A stretch of DNA of 64,000 bases from Eucommia ulmoides. Lineage: Eukaryota; Streptophyta; Magnoliopsida; Garryales; Eucommiaceae. Of this stretch, positions 22,854 through 33,611 are shown piece after piece. The stretch lies in NCBI GenBank assembly GCA_016647705.1, contig CM028330.1, positions 45,970,397-46,034,396 of the forward strand, read 5' to 3'. Below the pieces are notes generated by a model, which was given only the letters and a program-made list of their open reading frames with translations, was not told the origin of the DNA and searched no databases. A program made the translations under genes and the position numbers. Each line of letters starts with the position of its first letter. The stretch's first letter is position 1.

Positions 22854-24389
22854 TGATAGATGTGATCTACCTATCTATTTCCAAAGCGAAATTGTTAGTT
22901 TTTTAGTACGTTTATTACATTTTTAATACATTTTAATATGTTTTTATTCTTTTTGTATTAAAACAGCTGTGTGAGGGTGAAAATATAGGAAAAGGGAGTA
23001 TTAACGATCAAATCGTATCGAGAATGGTCGGAGAATGGTGGAAAAATGAGCAAGGAGGCAAGATTCTGAAATAAGCCCAATGCCGCTGCGTCCAGACCTC
23101 TGCCGTGGCAGTGAAAATGTAGAGAATGGCCATATCTTGCTTAACACCTACCACTGCGGCATTGAGACCCACCGTCGCGGCGCTGAGAATGCTAGATGGT
23201 CAACCAAATCCACCACCAACTCCACCGCCTCGGCGAACATCAAATCGATCTACCACCGCCGTGGCGGTCAGCTCTGCATAGACTTAAGATATTTTTTTGG
23301 ATATTTTGCCTATTTAAACTCTTCCTCTCCTCCTCTCTTCCGGTGGAATCCCCCCCCCCCCCCCTCCCAAGGCCTTAGACTATATTTTAGGGTGAGTTTA
23401 AGAGATTTTTGAGGGAGAGCTCTCAACCCAAGGTAGAAGATGAAGAAAGAAGCGATCGATCAACGATTTTAGTACCAAATCTTTGGATATCGGATAAGTC
23501 GCTCGTTTATTTTCTTTATTTTCTTCATTTCGGTAGTTGTTGAGCATGTTTACACCATTCTATATTGTATACATGGCTATGATCATTGGCTAAACATAGG
23601 TTGTTTAGGGATTATTAATAAATTTATGAATACGTTGTTTAGTTGAGTTTGTGTTTCGTTTGCGGTTGTTTTTCGATTTTTTATTGTGTTTATCGTTCTT
23701 GTTTGTTGATTATGCTTAGATTTATATATAGAGAATTCGGGGTTTGACAAACCCCAGATTCGGACTAGGGTTAATGAACGTCACGATCCAATAACCCAGG
23801 AAGGAATTGAATTGTGTACAATCGATGACGTTGGGGTAAGACTCACGCGACCTAGGGTCGTTAAGACATTGAAGGAGAATTCTTCGTTGACATGAAGTCA
23901 TGTATTCCCCTGTCTTACACTCGGGAGAGGTGGCAGGGGAGTTTTAGAATTGAGATTGTCGATAAGGTAAACACAACGCGATGATCCAATAACCCGGGAG
24001 GGAGTTAGATTGTGCGCAATCAACGACGTTGGGGCGAGACTCACATGACCTAGGGTCGTTAAGACATTGAGGGGGACTTCTTCGTTGACACGAAGTCGCG
24101 TATTCCCTCATCTTACACTCGGGAGAGGTGGCGGCAGAGTTTACAAACTGAGATTGTCGGACAAGTCGAACGTCGTTAACATAAACTAAAACGAGATTAA
24201 ACACATATTCATAAACGAAACTAATCCCTAGACAATCTATTCTCTCAAAACTATCTCGATGTAGTATTAGTATAGTTAAATTATTATTTTAGTATTAGTA
24301 TTAAATTATATTATATTTTTATCGCCTAGATAAAATTAGGTTATGATAATCGCGGTAGTCGATAGTAATCTCAATCAATCCCTGTAGAT
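22854..24389 (+). repeat. 3' LTR of the Athila-like element, 3' end missing
   Basis: Matches the 5' LTR from its start (TGATAGATGTGATC) to ccctgtagat at 24389, then changes abruptly into Tat protease sequence. Its palindrome cluster (23070-23275) keeps the same positions as the 5' LTR but several words differ. Confidence 0.85.
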
Positions 24390-24815
24390 GGTGGTTACTC
24401 TGCCATCCTTCACGTACTTAATGCATTGATGAAATGTTGACGCCACGGCTCCCATGTAATGGAGCCAGGGTCGTCCCATGATAGCATTGTATGGGAACGT
24501 GGAGTCCATCATGGTGAACTCCATAGTCCTAATCGATCTATCCTCATGCTTGCTCGTTGCGACGGGCATGCGATCTTTCCTATTGGAGAGCTTAGGTCTC
24601 TATTAAAACCCACCATCATCATTTGGGTTGACCCAATGTCGGAATTGGGGACACCCATTTAACTAAGTGTTTTAACGAAAATGATGTTGACTGAACTGCA
24701 TGTGTCAACCAAAATCCTTCGTACCTCAAAGTTGGACATCCAGAGCGTTATGACTAAAGCATCATCATGACAATGAGCCACATTCGCGTTGTCCTCATTA
24801 CCAAAGGTGATTACT
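24390..24815 (-). pseudogene. Tat-like aspartic protease region
   Basis: On the minus strand the order is HCHDDALVITLWMSNFEVRRILVDTCSSVNIIF, with the active-site Asp kept and the Gly of DTG replaced by Cys (24687-24708). Then come VGFNRDLSSPIG and, in another frame, PYNAIMGRPWLHYMGAVASTFHQC, all blocks of the plant Tat/Ogre gag-pol protease to RT linker. At least two frameshifts and a stop separate them. The protein would process the gag-pol polyprotein. The frame runs into the truncated LTR at 24389; RT is absent. Confidence 0.8.
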
Positions 24816-25140
24816 GGCCTAGATCTTCTCGTCGGAGTTATCGCTTCTCTACGACCTGGTTCCTTTCCTATCTCGCAGGCCTTCCCCTTTTATCTATGGT
24901 CTGTTTTCCCGATGAAGGGATCGACCGTATTCATCCTGAAGTTGGCCCTAGGAATACCTCTAAGGCTATCTTTTTCGCATTTCGAATTCGAAGGGAGTAG
25001 TGGTACGAACTATGCTTGAAGCCTTCATACGTGCTCTTATATCTATATGGAGTGGGATCTCCTCTCCCTGACTTAGATTTGTTGCGCTCAACAGCAACTG
25101 GCTTATCTTATCGGTGAACTTTTTTATTCTAATTCTCACA
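24816..25140 (-). other. Tat-like leader and gag remnant
   Basis: Between the primer-binding site and the protease only about 330 bases remain, far too short for gag. A frame at 25175-24966 is charged and has no recognisable gag or zinc-knuckle motif. Confidence 0.5.
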
Positions 25141-25152
25141 GACGGCACCAAA
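25141..25152 (-). other. Primer-binding site of the Tat-like element
   Basis: The minus strand reads TTTGGTGCCGTCTGTGAG across 25135-25152, the form seen just inside LTRs of several plant Tat-like elements. It follows the LTR end GGCAACA by three bases. Confidence 0.6.
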
Positions 25153-25155
25153 TGA

Positions 25156-25738
25156 TGTTGCCAAAAAATTCCCAATACGTGTTACAGATCCTCACGTGCC
25201 GAAAACCTCTGCAACCCGCAATCCCACCTGCAAAATCCGTTAGTTCTATGGGGGGGATATTGGTATGATATCGGTCAAAGAACCTCCGGCGTGAGAATAA
25301 GATTAGACTACTCTTTGATAGATAAGAAAGCTCAAGGTTGTATATGAATGTAATATTAAGAGTTGTTTGTATAATGCCTACTTTTCCTGTATATAATTGA
25401 GTGGATTTATCTCGTAACCGTCGTTCCCATGATTCTATCCACGTTATATATTTAGTTGCAGTGATTGTCATCCAAGCTCCCATTATGGGCTATTATGGCA
25501 ATCACGTCCATGAGCGTGAGGGGTAGGTAGGTGAGGTTGACCTGTCATCCCTACAATGGGAAACCAAGCCTCTTGGAAGGCCTCATTCTATATTGAATCA
25601 ATCCATACATGGCAAGGCTTATTGGGAAGATTAAGCATATGTACATATGGGCCGTCAACACTCTCGGCCCAAAGTTGGTTCTCGGACCATCCTTATCAGG
25701 TTGGATTCTATCCACCAACCCGGCCTGCATTCTTAACA
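25156..25738 (-). repeat. 5' LTR of the Tat-like element
   Basis: On the minus strand it starts TGTTAAGAATGC at 25738 and ends GGCAACA at 25156, directly before the primer-binding site. Length 583 bases. No second copy was found on the other side of the element, so the 3' LTR is lost. Confidence 0.7.
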
Positions 25739-26589
25739 CTGATTTCATAGTTCATGTGTGGCAATTTCTCCTGCATCATTATGTGTAGTAATAGATTTTT
25801 AGAACATAGTTTTTGGAACAAAATAATTTTTTTGTTCATTTCTGTTTCTGTTCAATTTTTCTCAAAACTGAAAAAGAAAAATCTGAGAATAGAAAACACA
25901 AAACAAATGCCACCTAATCAATCGTCCTATTACAAATCAACATAAAAAACAAGAAGCCATTGAAGGATGAGATCGAAGAGGAAGAAAACGAGAGGATGAC
26001 GGAAGAAAAAAAAAGGGGGGGAAAGCAATTCAATCACAAACTAGGATGGAAAAAATCAAGTTGATTTCTTCTTCTTCTTCGTGCAAAACGAAATTGAGAT
26101 CGCGATGAAGGAACAATTAATTACCATCAGAGATTTGAATCAACAATCGATCCGAATCTGAGCCTAAAATTTGTATTATCCTTCCTCCTGATTAGAACTA
26201 GATCTCTGTATGTATATACTTCCATTCATATAAAAGAAAACACATAAATCTTTTAAAATCCATTCCATTCGAGTAAAATTTCATCGGAACATGATCGAAC
26301 GCCAAATCTGTGTGCACAAATCCGACGTCGAATCAGAGCGTGACACACAGGTCCAGTACACGCACAGATCTAGAATGAATCTGTGCGTGGCGCACGAATC
26401 CACTTGTGATGCCGGACCTGTGTTTCGCTCACAGATCTCGCAACTCCTGGCACACAGATCCGATTGTAGTGTTGGAACTGTGTATCGCACACAAATTCGG
26501 CGACTTCAATGAGAGGGAGAGGAAATGAAGAAGAAACAGAAGGAAGAAGAAGAAATGAATGAAGATGAGGAATAAGAATAGGGGTTACG
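25739..26589. other. Interior flank of the Mutator-type element
   Basis: No gene recognised. 26281-26510 has imperfectly repeated words (cacagatcc, ctgtgtgcac, in both orientations) that open short frames on both strands; I read it as repeat structure near the element end, not as coding. Confidence 0.5.
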
Positions 26590-26934
26590 GGTGGATGGGT
26601 GGGTAGCGTAGGTTAGGGTTTAAAAGTAAATTTTAAAATATTGAGGATTAAAATGTAATTTTATTAAAAATAAGGAGGTTATTGTAAAAATATAGAGGGA
26701 GGAAAATGTAAAAAAATTCTTAAAAGGATATTTGTATATTTTAATTTTAATTTTTTTTTTTTAATTATTAAGGGTACAATTGACACTTTAATTAAAATTT
26801 CTGTAATTTTTTACCTAAAGGGGAACTAAATGGTACTTAACAAAAATGACAAGGGGCTCACCGGTATTTTATGAATGATAAGGGAGATTTTTGGTTTTTG
26901 GCAAAATAACAAGCGAGGTAAATGACAAATATCC
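26590..26934 (-). repeat. Right terminal inverted repeat of the Mutator-type element
   Basis: The reverse complement aligns block by block with 15717-15985, with many substitutions and small gaps, indicating an old insertion. Confidence 0.7.
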
Positions 26935-26943
26935 ATTTATTTA

Positions 26944-27779
26944 CTTACATAACTTAATTAAACATTAAGACTTGGCACAGTGGCTCAGACAAAATCAAAC
27001 TTGAAGTCCATGATAATTCTAGTCCATTTATATGCGTGTATGAGACAATTATTTTAGGCCTCTTTGTTTTTTTTTACCCAATTACAATGCATATATGGGG
27101 CATTAATTTATTTTGTTATATGTATATGATGTATGTTAAAAAAACTGAATAAATTAAAAGATGAATTCCAAATAAACATCCATCAACGCAAATATTATGA
27201 TGAAAGAAAGAGCATATGAGATATGTATGACCGTGGTCTTCCACTAGGGAATATGTTCAAGTAGTGGTTCAGAAGGGACCATGTCTTGGAAATCGAGCTC
27301 ACGATGAACTTATATTTATTTACTACATGCAAAGAGTAGATTGTCTTATTCCTTTAATTGAGAATAGGGTGCACATTAAGACTAGCCTGGACCATACCGG
27401 ATAGGTATAAATTAACTATGGAAACATATACTTAGCTGTCAAGTGGAGTATGGTCGAACTAGAGACTGAATAATGAATTAGATCTTACCCAAAAGGTAGG
27501 TGGCAAGAATTGCCAATCCTCGGAGATATGTTGGCCCTTAGTTGTAGGGAGCGAGCCATTGATAAAGAAGGGATTATCAAATTCTCCCCTAGGGACATTT
27601 AGAATGTACCCATTTTTGTGGAGGACAATGAAATTCAAAAAATTTAGTAGGAGTACATTTAGATTCATAAAAGACATTTGATCTAAAATTAATGTACATT
27701 ACTTTTCTGCTTAACTTATACATTGAATTCAATTTCTATATAGATATCATTATGTCAAAACCATTACAAAATGTTCTTA
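26944..27779. other. AT-rich stretch with a possible retroelement fragment
   Basis: A 72-codon minus-strand frame at 27677-27459 (FFINGSLPTTKGQHISEDWQF) faintly recalls the N-terminal 'gypsy type' transposase-like domain common in plant Tat elements (SLP..KGW..RFF...DWEF). The rest shows nothing. Confidence 0.3.
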
Positions 27780-27789
27780 AAAAAATATT

Positions 27790-28352
27790 TAGTTGGACCT
27801 AACTTCTTTGATTGGCTAAGAATCCTTAAATTGCTTTTGTCTTCTAGAAAATTGGATTATATTTGGATGGTCCAATACCTATAGCACTGGATGCCAACAA
27901 TAAGGAAGAACGCGTGTCATGATCCAAAAATGGGTATATGATGACACATAAACTCAATGTTATGTAACAACATCAATGAATAATGAACTTAACAAATAGG
28001 TCAAGGGTCGGGAAACACTTATGCGATTGTAAAATGCCTAGAATCTCTCATCGGCGATCATAATCGAACTGTTAGGTATACTATCTAAAAGGATTTTTCA
28101 AGAACCAAGATGTCGGTAGGGGCATTAGTTAGGGACCACGTCGTTAAAATGATCAATCAAGTTAAGGTATTGGAAAGGTTGGAGTCATCCCTTTATCAAA
28201 ACCTATTTGTAGACCAAATTCTGCAGTTGCTACTTGATGTGTTCGATCGATTTGCGGTGAACTTCAACATGAACAAGCTAAAAATCACTTTTATTGGGAT
28301 TCTTAACATGTATTAGACCTCCAAAGGGACCTTGTAAAAGTCCAAGGGTTCA
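27790..28352 (+). pseudogene. Ty1/copia gag fragment
   Basis: Pieces in shifting frames follow the plant copia gag order: FFDWLRILKLLL (typically NFTDWLRNLKIVL), YLDGPIPIALDANN, then YAIVKCLESLIGD. From 28110 an open frame reads GALVRDHVVKMINQVKVLERL and LYQNLFVDQILQLLLDVFDRFAVNF followed by MNKLKITFIGILNM. This is the UBN2/gag-polypeptide domain that forms the capsid of copia elements. Stops and at least two frameshifts disrupt the N-terminal half. The fragment is cut by the hAT-like insertion at 28361; no pol follows after it, so only gag survives. Confidence 0.8.
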
Positions 28353-29254
28353 CTACTCATGAGGGGTGGGCAAAAAAATGAACGAACCAAAAAACCAAAC
28401 CAAACCGACCCAAAAAAAAAAAAAATTGTCCCGCAAAAATCCGTGCGGTCCAATTTAATTTCTAGCAAAAATCGCACCCCCTGGTTCGGTCTATGGTTTT
28501 AGGGATCGTGAACTATAGTTTAACTGAACCGCACTGAGGAACCCAAAACAATATTGTTTTGAGGGTTTATATACACATACAATAACATAAACCGTAGACT
28601 CCACTCACTTCCTCAGTCTTATCCCATGCTCAGTTCTCACTCTCAGTCCTCAGTCCTCACCCGTCTAGTTTCCAGCATCTTCCTTCTACTCTCAATGCCA
28701 CAACTCGTCATCGTCCACCTCCTCCCAACTGAAAGAATAGATCGCATTGTTGTAACCCTAATCGTCTTTCTTGAATTCTCCATTCTTTTCTTTCCCACCC
28801 TCCTCATTCTAACTGTAGGCTCACAACAAATCTTGATCTTCTTCGTCATCCCTCTTCTTCAATCCATAAGAACATATCGTCACTGTGCTTGATCATGATC
28901 TTCATCATACTCCTCATCCTTCTAGCTAAAAAAATAGATATCTACTGTCCTAGATCTTGATCTTCGTCATCGTCCTCCTTCTTTCTGCCGCAAGAACATA
29001 TCGCCACCATACTAGATCTTGATTGGGTTAAAACTTGAATTTGGGCTGGGGAAAAAAAGCAAGAAAAACAAATTTATACCAAAATTGGAACAACACTGAA
29101 AATCGATGAAAATTGCATGGTTCGAATTTTTCCTACATGGAAACCAAACTGCACAGTAGTGGCTTCCAACATAGAGAAATCGAGGACCTTGATTTAAGGA
29201 CCAAAATTCACAAAAATCAAAACGAATTGTACCGAGCACACCTCTACTGCTCGT
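28353..29254. mobile_element. hAT-like non-autonomous transposon with 8-bp target duplication
   Basis: The left end (28361, gaggggtgggcaaaaa) and the reverse complement of the right end (29246, tagaggtgtgctcgg) are short inverted repeats of the AGGGGTGNGC type common in plant hAT elements. Outside lie ctactcat (28353-28360) and ctgctcgt (29247-29254), alike at 6 of 8 bases, both differences being transitions. The interior is rich in aaccgaaccaaaccgacc- and tcatcgtcc-type repeats and has no transposase. Confidence 0.6.
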
Positions 29255-29399
29255 AGTGGATAGGCCTCCAACCGCGAAAGAGAAAATAATAATAAGAACA
29301 AATCTAGTTTTGAAAGCGAACTAAAATTCGAGGAAAGAGAAGAGGCCTGATAAAGAAAAATATTTGCATTGCTTACAGCAAAGACATTGGAAAAAAAAT
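29255..29399. other. Short flank between hAT-like element and LTR element A
   Basis: Purine-rich, no recognisable coding. It should be the continuation of the interrupted copia fragment but no zinc knuckle or protease is visible. Confidence 0.4.
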
Positions 29400-31561
29400 T
29401 GTTGAACCTAATATTTTGATGGACAATTAAACGTTGATATTTTATGGAACTAATACTTTTATTGAGTGGTTTCAGATTTAAGTTCTATATGTTGAAATAA
29501 GAAAAAGATTTGATAAAAAATAATAATCGTTGAAGAATTCTTAACGGGAGGAAGATGAAGGCAATGAAGATTTGAAAAGTATTGAAGACGTTGAAGACAA
29601 TTTAGGTGAAAACAACTCGTTATATTTATGCTCTTAATGCAACCCGAATTGAAATCATGCATGACACTTGAAAATGAATAAATATTATGTGTGTCTTAGT
29701 AAGAAATGATAAGTTTAAGGTCCTAATATGGTTTTTATAAAGTGTTCAGTCATTAACATATTTTTGGTTAAGGGTTTAATTGAAAAAATGATTTTAACAC
29801 TTTAAATGATATGTTTTTGGGTTAATTCATTCAACCGACGAAAGGGGTTGATCGACTAACCAAAATAGTGGTTTAAGAAAGTAAAATGGGTGACCTACTA
29901 GCCAATTAGGTCAATCGACAGGTAGAGTCAGTCAACTAACCATTCCAGTAATTGAAAAATAGAAAATTAACGGAAGACACTGATCTGTTCGGTCAACCAA
30001 CTAGTAGGTCGATCAATCGATCAAGGCATTACAATGGTAAGAATTCTAACCATTGTACAGGGTCGGTCAACTGGCGATGTGGCCTGTCAAACGACATCTA
30101 CAATCAAAAACTTTGACTGGCTCGATTTTTTGGTCAATTTTTCTCAATTTTGACAATTTTAATGAGGTTTCCAAGGGAATTAAATGTGTTACTTATATGT
30201 ATCATATATTATGTGTTTTCTATTTATTTAGTCCACATATTTAATTATTCTCTTAATTGAATTGATAAAACTATTTCCTATCCTTAAGCATTTTGAATTG
30301 AAAAAGTTTTGGGGACTAAATCGAATTTTTCTAAAGTACTTTCAAATGGAACGTACTTATTTCGAAGGTATATGATATATGGTTTTAGAGTGTCATTTAA
30401 TGACATATTTTTTAAAAATTAGCCGTTATAAGTATAGTTCTAGGTCTATTAATAGAGACTTGTGGGATTCATAATAATCAATCAAAAAGATTCTGATTTT
30501 AGCTATTATAAGAGATATTTTTATGCTAAAATTTATAATTAAGATTGCTGAAAGAGTTATTGATCGAAGCGCTAAGAGTTTTGGTCACCGATTTGTGTTC
30601 ATTAATGAGTTATCGTAATCGTTTTTCAAGGAATTCTAGTGAGATCTTTCCAAGCTAATTATTTTGCTTTCTTAGATTATTTGTTTAATTTCTTGAATAA
30701 GTTGTTTTGAGAAAAATCATTTTCAAATCTAATATTAAGAAAATCTTTTAAAATGGTTTTCATTTAAGAAATTTGATTGTCTGCTATTTGTGTATCAAAT
30801 TGTTCAAATCATATTTGTATCTCACATAGAATCTATCACTTAGTATTTTGGAACATTAATTGAGTATAATCGTATTGAGGTGGTAGAAGGACCTTGTGGA
30901 AAGAAATTGGTAAATCTTTTGTATTTGCGAGTTTGAGTAGATTAGACATATTTCGGTTGACGTCTAATCAGGGTAGCAAGGTTTTGATTTTTAGCCTATA
31001 AAAAACATTGGGGTTTAATCTTTAGCCTGCGAAAATGATTAAGGTTTGATCTTTTGTTTGCTAAAAAGATTTGGTTAATCTTTAACCTTTTAAAGGATTA
31101 GGTTTTAATTCTTCCTGTAATGGAATTAGTGTGTTGTAAATGTTCTTCCTAAGTCTGTGAAAAGGATAGGTGTAATAGTGTGAGAGAGTGATAGGTTGAT
31201 TCTGAGCTTATAAAAAGAATCAATGTTGTAAAGGTTGATTCTGAGCCAGCGAAAAGAATTAGGATTGTAGAGGTTTGGTTCTTACTTGGGAAAGAAATCA
31301 AAGAGTTAGTGGATTGCGAAATCCTTGTGGAGCTTGGTGGACTGGACGTAAGTAAAAGTAGCTTCCGAATCAAGATAAATATTTGTGTACTGAATCATTA
31401 CTTTTCTATCTGTTTGGGTGTGCACTTAGATAAACATATTTTCTCTACTTAACGAGATAATAATCAATTAGGAAAATCAATATCTTGGATTTGAATTTGT
31501 TGTTTAAATTTTTATAACTACCCAATTTACCTCTCCTCATGGGTAGATCTTTGGGCCAACA
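29400..31561 (+). repeat. 5' LTR of copy A
   Basis: Starts TGTTGAACCTAATATTTTGATG and ends GGGTAGATCTTTGGGCCAACA. U3 carries clustered words of the type GTCAACCGAC/GTCGATCAA at 29830-30070. A TATA-like CTATTAATAGAGAC lies at 30447-30460. The 3' third is built of repeated GATT-CTTAGCCTGTGAAAA-like words (30980-31330). The five bases before it are aaaat. Confidence 0.85.
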
Positions 31562-31562
31562 A

Positions 31563-31580
31563 TTGATACCAAAGCTGATT
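31563..31580 (+). other. Primer-binding site of copy A
   Basis: Two bases after the LTR the sequence TTGATACCAAAGCTGATT resembles the initiator tRNA-Met complement TGGTATCAGAGCT. The equivalent place in copy B reads ttaacatcagagttggtt. Confidence 0.6.
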
Positions 31581-31589
31581 TTAGCTCGA

Positions 31590-33050
31590 TTAAGCTTAAC
31601 ATCCAAGCTAAACACGATCACGTGGAGTGCACCGAGGATAATGTTGTTTGTGAATCTTCTACTTCCCCTGATATTTTGTGTAAGCCTCCGGTTTGTGCTA
31701 ATGATGCATGTGAAAGTCCTGTTTGTCCTAATGCTTCGAATGAATCTCCTAAGTGTTCTGATAATCAAGGGTCTAGTAGTGAAAATGGTAAATATAGTGA
31801 TAATGAGGACACCAATAAGGCTATTGAGGCGTTAATTACTCTTATATACTTTTTTGGAAAAGAAAATTTGAAACTTGGGCAAAACAATGCTATTCTTGAA
31901 AATAAAAAACCACTAAATCTCTTAGAAATAAGAATTTAGAAAAATATTTTGAAACGGTTGAATTTTTAAATTCTCTATCTGAAATTGGTAAGTTACTTGA
32001 GAGAGTTGAGTCTCTTGAAGAAGAAAATGCGCTTCTAAGAATTAGTGTTTCAAACTATTAGCACGATTATTTTAAAAGAAAAAATATTGAAACTTTAAAA
32101 TAAGCTTTAACTGTTGAATTGGAAAATTCAAGATGTGAACTTGATAGAACTTGTTTAAAAATTCATTCAGTTGAAAATGATTGTCGAAATTTGAAAAATG
32201 ATCTTGAATTTATGCATAAAAAGAATTTTGGTCTTCAGGTAGTCCGTTGGAACGGTCACTTGAAAAGACTCAAAAGGATCTTAACAAAACAATGGATAAA
32301 TTCAAGGATATTGAGAAAACTAAGATCATTGAAAAACTAGTAGTCCTTAAAGTAATTCCTCAATATCATTATCAATATCGTGCTCTTGTACGGAATATTG
32401 ATTATTCTAAGAAACTTGCTAAAAATACTTAATGTTATTATTGTGAAAAGTTTGGTTATTTTGAAAAATGGGATTACCTATTGCATGGTTACGCAGTTGG
32501 ATCCAAAAATAACTAAATACCTAGAAAATAAAACGTTCTTGCAGGTATAAATGGTGGATTTGTTCAACCTAGAACAATAAATGGATATTCTATGCCAATG
32601 AGGAATTCCAAATTTACAGAACCGAGAAGGATGGATCAAAATGATATGCAAAGATTTAACGGGAATTTCAAAAAATAGTAAGTTCAATATAGGAAATCAA
32701 TCAATGATTATTCTCAAAGAATAGTGAAAAATCAATATAAAAAAAAGCCAACGTATAAATTTGTGGTTGATCTTAACAATACAAAACAATCCAGAGCATC
32801 ATATGAAGGCAAGGAGATCATTACTGAAGTTATTCGGAAGAAAGTAGCTTCATAGAAGGAAAACATTATAAAGGTGAATCAGTCAAAGGAAAAATTAGTT
32901 GATTCAAAGAATGACAAGTTCAGAATTTAAAATCAATCAAAACTACACACACTAACTGCTCCCAATGACAAACCAGGCATGTCAAAAATTTTAAAGTATA
33001 AATATGTATATTTTTTTAGGGACATCGATGCTTCACACTTTCTAATTTAT
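31590..33050 (+). pseudogene. Gag of copy A, frameshifted
   Basis: The first frame (to 31939) has a Cys/Ser/Asn-rich N-terminus and then TLIYFFGKENLKLGQ, followed in another frame by KNLEKYFETVEFLNSLSEIGKLLERVESLEEENALL, a coiled coil, and CELDRTCLKIHSVENDCRNLKNDLEFMHKKNFGL. Each block has an ordered counterpart in copy B (44920-45582). The zinc knuckle at about 32430 reads CYYCEKFGYFEKWD, with His and the last Cys lost, so RNA binding would fail. The tail (TAPNDKPGMSKILKYKY near 32970) again matches copy B. Stops and shifts are numerous; this copy is older or more damaged than B. Confidence 0.75.
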
Positions 33051-33189
33051 TTATTTTATATGTGTGAAAATTAATATTAAAAAATATTTTATTAAGTAAA
33101 TATTTAAGTGGAATAAAAAAAATTAAATAATTATTTATGTGGATCAAAATAAGAAAAAAAATGAAGATTAAGCAGACAAAAGGACATGT

Positions 33190-33310
33190 TTCTAGTTTTG
33201 TCAGTCAATCGACCAAAGCTGTCGATCAACTGACAAAAGGCGGTGAGGGTAGTGTTCTTTTAAGGCTGAACAGGTTAATCAACTGACCAAATTGGCCAGT
33301 CAATCGACCA
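33190..33310. repeat. Palindromic motif block between gag and ORF2
   Basis: Words such as gtcaatcgaccaaagctgtc, gatcaactgac and ccagtcaatcgaccag repeat here and at the same place in copy B (47835-47895). The same motif fills part of the LTR. Confidence 0.7.
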
Positions 33311-33357
33311 GATCAAGATTTGATCCCCTTGAGTCTCTCTTTCTTGGTTATTCCAAA

Positions 33358-33360
<3 letters not shown>

Positions 33361-33388
<28 letters not shown>
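33361..33388. repeat. (CT)n microsatellite
   Basis: Fourteen CT units; a shorter array lies at 33530-33545. Confidence 0.95.
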
Positions 33389-33390
<2 letters not shown>

Positions 33391-33611
33391 AGTTTTATTC
33401 TAGATCTAAGAAATTATCATTCAAGAACACTTGGGGCTCCTCTCATTTGGGATAGATTGAAGGATTTCAAGCAAGGATCTTGCCATTTTAAGTTATTTTC
33501 AGGTAGTTCTTCAAGAAGTAAGATCATTTCTCTCTCTCTCTCTCTTAGGGTTTTTGTTGGAGTTTTTATCTGGGGTTGTTCTTCTCTTAGTTTGGTATTA
33601 ATATTTGTTAG

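Larger units (their letters stand above)
19365..24389 (+). mobile_element. Athila-like non-coding LTR element (LARD-like)
   Basis: 5' LTR 19365-20939 and 3' LTR from 22854 are closely similar along their length. A tRNA-Asp-type primer-binding site lies at 20946-20966 and a purine tract (caagtttgggggtattt) stands directly before the 3' LTR. The 1.9-kb interior has no protein frame of any length, so the element can only move with enzymes from others. The 3' LTR stops at 24389, about 80 bases before its expected end, and the neighbouring Tat pol has lost RT, so one deletion probably removed both. No target duplication can be tested for that reason. Confidence 0.85.
16090..25738 (-). mobile_element. 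Tat-like Ty3/gypsy retrotransposon, internally deleted and interrupted
   Basis: On the minus strand the order is LTR (25738-25156), primer-binding site (25152-25141), a short protease region, the inserted element at 24389-19365, integrase (19364-18600), tandem repeats (18400-18001) and an ORF on the opposite strand (16666-17126). Tat-lineage elements (Grande, Retand, Ogre) are known for tandem repeats and, in Grande/Retand, an antisense ORF between pol and the 3' LTR, so the layout supports the assignment. Gag, RT and RNase H are deleted and no 3' LTR was found on the left, where the boundary near 16090 is a guess. Confidence 0.7.
15708..26943. mobile_element. Mutator-type composite element with TIRs and 9-bp target duplication
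   Basis: The left end (aggatatttaccaattacct at 15717) and the reverse complement of the right end (ggatatttgtcatttacctc, ending at 26934) are diverged terminal inverted repeats. The match continues inward over roughly 250 bases with the same order of blocks: cctcccctgtcattttg, then cattcgtaaaatacc, then aatacccttct. The nine bases atttattta lie directly outside both ends (15708-15716 and 26935-26943), the target duplication length of Mutator-type transposons. No MULE transposase is present, so it is non-autonomous. The centre is filled by a Tat-like retrotransposon which itself carries an Athila-like one. Exact end bases are uncertain by one. Confidence 0.75.

Noticed and set aside
24459..25019. 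Plus-strand frames opposite the Tat protease
   Set aside because: Shadows of the minus-strand protease region.
31149..31835. Frames on both strands near the end of LTR A (also 49789, 55576, 58778)
   Set aside because: Recurrent LTR sequence; the minus-strand frames are shadows of the cctgtgaaaag repeats.
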